Source of the DNA: JBMYQA01 sp049600855
GTDB lineage: Bacteria > Bacteroidota > Bacteroidia > Cytophagales > Flammeovirgaceae
Reading direction: 5' to 3'
Length of the DNA: 9,344 bases
Assembly: GCA_049600855.1 (NCBI GenBank)
Contig: JBMYQA010000247.1
Location: forward strand, 1 to 9,344
Shown: piece after piece, positions 6,692 to 9,344 of the stretch
Position numbering within the stretch: position 1 is the stretch's first letter
Layout of the letters: every line of letters starts with the position of its first letter
Notes under the pieces: generated by a model
Databases searched by the model: none
Seen by the model: only the letters and a program-made list of their open reading frames with translations
Told to the model about the DNA's origin: nothing
Position numbers and translations under genes: made by a program

Positions 6692-7687
6692 TTAGCTTTC
6701 ATGTTGCGCATGCTGATGCTTGGCATCCAAGGTTTTCAGCAATACTTGTTTGAACGGTATTTTTCCTTTTTCCAGTAAGTCCACTTGCTGAATCAAACGA
6801 TGTTCTTCTGCTGTTCGGTCTTTTTCCGCAGGTTTTTCTGCTTTGAGCTTCCTGTAAAAATTAATGAGCTTAAACCAATCGATGAGTTCACTCGTCGCAG
6901 GTTTCTTGGTGGAAGCATCCAATTGATCTCTTAAGTCATGAAATAGCTCAATGGCTTTTTTGATAAGCTGTTCCGATTCCGCACTTTTTTCAAAATGATT
7001 GCTGACAATCTGTGTTAACTTATCAGGACTAGGAAATTCGATGTAATGAAATAGGCAACGCCTTAAAAAGGCTGGCGGAAGTTCTTTTTCCTGATTACTC
7101 GTGATGAAGATTAAGACATTACTTTTGGCTAAATGGAATTGTTCCGCTCCCAATTCGGGAATGACAAACTTCTTCTCTTCCAACTCCAATAATAAATCAT
7201 TTGGAAAGTCAATATCTGCTTTGTCGATTTCATCAATGAGCAGGATATTTGGAACGTTGGGTTTGCGCTGTGGAGTAATAAAAGCTTTGGCGAGCTCTCC
7301 TTTGGTAATGTAATTTTTGATGTCGCTGATTTTCGCTTTATCGGCTTCTAATTTCATGTTCACATCATACAAACGCCTTAGGGCATCGTACTGATAAATG
7401 CCATCTTTGGCCTTGGTGCCTGATTTGACATACCACTTAAAAAAGTAATCATCCATTTTGTCGCCATGTAATTCATACGCAACGGCTTCTGCCAAACGGG
7501 TTTTGCCACAACCAGGCGCTCCCATCAAGAGTAATGGGCGGTTCAGTTGTATGGCTAAATTTACCGCATCTATCAATTCAAGCGCGGGAATGTAGGCATC
7601 TATTTTCCGATTGGTTTGGTATTTCTCGGAATAAAAATGCTGCTTTTTTTGCAAAGCTGAACCAGTATAGCTTAGTATTTTAGCCAT
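6692..7687 (-). CDS. MoxR-family AAA+ ATPase
   Basis: This 331-residue protein has a complete ATPase core: Walker A GAPGCGKT (56-63), Walker B ILLIDEID (148-155), sensor 1 VLIFITSN (191-198), arginine finger region AFLRRC (206-211) and a sensor-2-like KPATSELIDW (262-271). It should be an active, ring-forming ATPase. The region between Walker A and Walker B (about 85-145) is long and charged (GTKAKDGIYQYDALRRLYD), as I recall for MoxR proteins of vWA-linked conflict operons. MoxR proteins act with vWA partners as chaperones that remodel target proteins; the adjacent vWA gene and LRR gene are the likely partner and target. Its ATG overlaps the 3' end of the iSTAND-like gene by 16 bases. The pairing also occurs in CbbQ-CbbO, NorQ-NorD and CoxD-CoxE, but no Rubisco, nitric-oxide or CO dehydrogenase gene is present here. 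Confidence 0.96.
   Translation of the reverse strand: MAKILSYTGSALQKKQHFYSEKYQTNRKIDAYIPALELIDAVNLAIQLNRPLLLMGAPGCGKTRLAEAVAYELHGDKMDDYFFKWYVKSGTKAKDGIYQYDALRRLYDVNMKLEADKAKISDIKNYITKGELAKAFITPQRKPNVPNILLIDEIDKADIDFPNDLLLELEEKKFVIPELGAEQFHLAKSNVLIFITSNQEKELPPAFLRRCLFHYIEFPSPDKLTQIVSNHFEKSAESEQLIKKAIELFHDLRDQLDASTKKPATSELIDWFKLINFYRKLKAEKPAEKDRTAEEHRLIQQVDLLEKGKIPFKQVLLKTLDAKHQHAQHES
7672..7687 (-). other. 16-base gene overlap coupling iSTAND-like and MoxR genes
   Basis: On the minus strand ATGGCTAAAATACTAA contains the MoxR start (ATG) and, in another frame, the last codons and TAA stop of the iSTAND-like gene (..W-L-K-Y-stop). There is no Shine-Dalgarno ahead of this ATG, so the MoxR gene is probably translated by ribosomes finishing the upstream gene, keeping the two products in fixed ratio. 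Confidence 0.8.
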
Positions 7688-8766
7688 ATGTTTTTAAGTT
7701 TAGAATAATCTTGGTTGATTTTTTTACAGAGAATAGGAATCACCTTTTCAGGATTTCCATTCTCGCAATTTTCAATTAATTGCTGGATAGTTGTTGGGAT
7801 ATCATCACCAAAACAGTTCATCAAATGATTTTCTAGTTTGAGTATCCAAGCTTCTAAATCTTCATAGTTGAACTTGGGAACACCATCTAAATCAAATAAT
7901 TTAATTTCGGTACACTGTTTTGCGCGCAATAAATTGGTATTTGCACACGAGAGGTAATGTGGATGTTGGTATTCTTCTACAGAGCTTTCAACAAAAAGAA
8001 ATACACATTTATGTCGGTAATCTTGTGTCCGTGCATCTTCACTGCGCATGCTTTTAATTTCTTCGTTGAAGTCCGTCAAGATATCGTACAATTGATCAAA
8101 CTCGTCCGAGTGTACAAACGAATAGGAGTCTTTAAAAATGATGAATTGAGATTTGGTCTGTAACTTATCCGTCAGTGCATTTCTAAGTCGCCTCGTTTGC
8201 TTGCTAATGTTATCAGTTGGCGTGAATCGAGGTGTAAAATGAGAGCTCAACTCATGAAATAGGCTCGGTAAATCTTTTTGAGCCATCTCAATCACCAAAC
8301 TTTGATGTGTAGGCTTTTTGTATTCATTAATGAGCTGATTATAAAACCAACGCTGTCCAGAGTTTTGATTGGCTCGAATGATAAAAGGAACAATCGCTTC
8401 ATTATTACTGATAATGATGTCGAAATATTTTTTTTGATCCTTGAAATCAATCCCACAAAGCAATTGATAGGTGTCGTCTTGGGCTGATGATTTGAAGGTT
8501 CTTTTGTCTTGTAAGGTACTGTCGATAAAATCTTTTTCTTCTCTGACAAATAAAGTCAATTGCTGCCTAAACGTATCAGGGTTGTAACTCATAGAAGGCG
8601 TTTGAAACTCTTTACTGAACCGCTTAAATCTAAAAATAGCCTCACTAAATTCATCGGCCTCTTCTGGTTCAATGCTATCGTAGATTTCGGATAGTGCAAT
8701 GAGTGCCTGACCAAAATCTGCATTGGTGATTAATTTTAGGATATCGTTTGCGCTTTTTATCGTCAT
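7672..8766 (-). CDS. iSTAND-like degenerate NTPase with a small helical N-terminal (EAD-like) domain
   Basis: This 364-residue protein has an N-terminal helical segment (about 1-85) with the outline of an effector-associated domain: a first helix pair (NADFGQALIALSEIYD), then EAIFRFKRFSKEF and a final helix ending VREEKDFID. After a linker, residues 98-315 look like the inactive STAND fold: a strand IVPFIIRA followed by NQNSGQRWFYNQL (133-145) sits where a P-loop would be, but the GxxxxGK[ST] lysine is missing. A later strand QFIIFKD (207-213) sits where Walker B would be. Such iSTAND proteins are known from MoxR-vWA-EAD conflict systems and probably serve as scaffolds or signalling adaptors, not as ATPases. 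The start ATG 8766 lies 25 bases after the adaptor stop. The iSTAND assignment rests on pattern memory and operon context. Confidence 0.72.
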   Translation of the reverse strand: MTIKSANDILKLITNADFGQALIALSEIYDSIEPEEADEFSEAIFRFKRFSKEFQTPSMSYNPDTFRQQLTLFVREEKDFIDSTLQDKRTFKSSAQDDTYQLLCGIDFKDQKKYFDIIISNNEAIVPFIIRANQNSGQRWFYNQLINEYKKPTHQSLVIEMAQKDLPSLFHELSSHFTPRFTPTDNISKQTRRLRNALTDKLQTKSQFIIFKDSYSFVHSDEFDQLYDILTDFNEEIKSMRSEDARTQDYRHKCVFLFVESSVEEYQHPHYLSCANTNLLRAKQCTEIKLFDLDGVPKFNYEDLEAWILKLENHLMNCFGDDIPTTIQQLIENCENGNPEKVIPILCKKINQDYSKLKNIWLKY

Positions 8767-8791
8767 AATTGTGTAAAACAGGTTGGCTCAC

Positions 8792-9286
8792 CTAGTTGAA
8801 CAGTCCATTGGCAAATACTTTTAACTGATCGGGGAATTGATAGTTCGTATCATTTGATTCAAAACGCCTTTTAAATGTATTATAGGTAAATAGTGAAGAT
8901 TCGGGAATCGCCACTTGATCCATCTTTTCGAAAAATGCGCCAATTTTACCTTGGTTAAGTTCACCTAACGCTTCCTTTACCCATTCGGCATCCGTTTTAG
9001 GGCGAGGGTTTGTTCCTGTTTGAGGAGCTGTTGCTTCTGCTAATTCGCGTAATAAATGAAGAAATGAAGATCGAATGTTATTTGCTTCTAGTTGGTAATT
9101 CTCATGGGAAAGTATACCATTTGCCTTATTGCTCTCATTTCTGTGGAAACGACCAGAAAGCAAAATAAAATCATCTTTTAAATTATTGTCATTGAGCTGA
9201 TTAATGAAGTTTTCAGTTGCCGAAAATGCAGAATCAATTTTATCTTTACTTAATAATTGCTGAATATTTTCTATTGTATTGGACAT
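8792..9286 (-). CDS. Small adaptor with an EAD11-type effector-associated domain and a second helical domain
   Basis: This 164-residue protein has residues 1-85 matching the pattern I recall for effector-associated domain 11: a short helix with KDKIDSAFSATENFI, then DFILLSGRFHRNES, GILSHENYQLEANNIRSSFLHLLREL. EADs are small helical adaptor domains thought to pair homotypically, bringing effectors to conflict-system cores. A proline/threonine linker (86-98) leads to a second small helical domain (99-164) with LNQGKIGAFFEKMD, YNTFKRRF and FPDQLKVFANGL, possibly another adaptor type. No catalytic domain is present. I chose ATG at 9286; an in-frame TTG at 9331 would add 15 residues but those are encoded by leader-like AT-rich DNA. 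It is the first gene of the visible operon and may dock an effector to the iSTAND-like protein. Confidence 0.82.
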   Translation of the reverse strand: MSNTIENIQQLLSKDKIDSAFSATENFINQLNDNNLKDDFILLSGRFHRNESNKANGILSHENYQLEANNIRSSFLHLLRELAEATAPQTGTNPRPKTDAEWVKEALGELNQGKIGAFFEKMDQVAIPESSLFTYNTFKRRFESNDTNYQFPDQLKVFANGLFN

Positions 9287-9344
9287 TATTCGTTTATTTT
9301 TTGTTATTCCGATAAAAATAGAAAGAAGCAATGGAATTTACCAA
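9287..9344 (-). promoter_or_regulatory. Leader of the operon, possible weak Bacteroidota-type promoter
   Basis: These 58 bases precede the adaptor ATG. On the minus strand TATTTTTA at 9320-9313 loosely fits the Bacteroidota -7 element (TAnnTTTG) and TTGG at the very edge (9344-9341) could be part of a -33 TTTG, about 21 bases away. Both matches are imperfect in AT-rich DNA. The 20 bases before the ATG are A-rich (ACAAAAAATAAACGAATA) with no Shine-Dalgarno, as expected for highly expressed or leaderless-like Bacteroidota starts. The operon could also begin further upstream outside the window. Confidence 0.2.

Noticed and set aside
7672..7687. Possible frameshift joining the iSTAND-like and MoxR genes into one protein
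   Set aside because: Both genes have a proper end and start at the 16-base overlap, MoxR proteins normally begin at this distance before Walker A, and no slippery sequence is evident.
6692..7687. ATPase as a CbbQ/NorQ-type activator of Rubisco or nitric-oxide reductase
   Set aside because: The motif set would allow it, but no such enzyme genes are nearby and the EAD/iSTAND/LRR neighbours point to a conflict system.
5466..8487. Plus-strand frames at 5466-5789, 7101-7313, 7957-8163 and 8278-8487
   Set aside because: They are antisense shadows of the vWA, MoxR and iSTAND-like genes, whose motifs fix the true frame.
8292..8549. Minus-strand 85-residue frame inside the iSTAND-like gene
   Set aside because: It is in a different frame within a gene whose own frame is intact on both sides, and it has no sensible motif.
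9287..9331. TTG at 9331 as an alternative start for the adaptor, adding 15 residues
   Set aside because: The ATG at 9286 is followed directly by the EAD fold, and the extra residues are encoded by AT-rich leader DNA.

Overview
The window is a single, tightly packed, minus-strand operon of five genes. Reading in the direction of transcription (from base 9344 down to 1), the order is: a small two-domain adaptor starting with an effector-associated domain of the EAD11 type; a degenerate STAND-like NTPase (iSTAND-like) with its own small helical N-terminal domain; a MoxR-type AAA+ ATPase; a CoxE-like von Willebrand factor A (vWA) protein; and a giant leucine-rich-repeat (LRR) protein of at least 1829 residues that runs off the left edge. 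Gaps between genes are 25, -16 (overlap), 42 and 5 bases, so the five are almost certainly co-transcribed. No stretch above 300 bases lacks a gene. I see no tRNA, rRNA, CRISPR, insertion sequence or convincing terminator.

Organism: the DNA is AT-rich, all start codons lack a Shine-Dalgarno sequence and are preceded by A/T-rich leaders, and the proteins resemble families common in gliding or filamentous Bacteroidota. I infer a Bacteroidota bacterium, perhaps of the Cytophagales or Saprospiria kind; the genus cannot be read from this window. No protein shows a signal peptide or a clear membrane segment, so the whole system should be cytoplasmic.

How the parts may work together: MoxR AAA+ ATPases and vWA proteins form chaperone pairs (RavA-ViaA, CbbQ-CbbO, CoxD-CoxE). 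Linked to EAD adaptors and iSTAND proteins, such pairs are a hallmark of the 'ternary' NTP-dependent biological conflict systems described by comparative genomics (Aravind and colleagues). Here the variable tail is an exceptionally large LRR protein. It is built as a higher-order tandem repeat with a period of exactly 829 residues (2487 bp) at two independent anchors. Each unit contains LRR arrays opened by an invariant LDLGNCGLDGTED cap and interrupted by a ~320-residue domain I do not recognise. I infer a split, NLR-like sensing machine: the LRR protein senses, MoxR-vWA remodels or licenses, and the iSTAND/EAD proteins recruit an effector. No protease, nuclease, TIR or other effector domain is visible, so the effector should lie just outside the window or act in trans.

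Layout: 9344-9287 short leader; 9286-8792 EAD11 adaptor; 8766-7672 iSTAND-like protein; 7687-6692 MoxR ATPase; 6649-5495 vWA protein; 5489-1 giant LRR protein (incomplete at its C-terminus).
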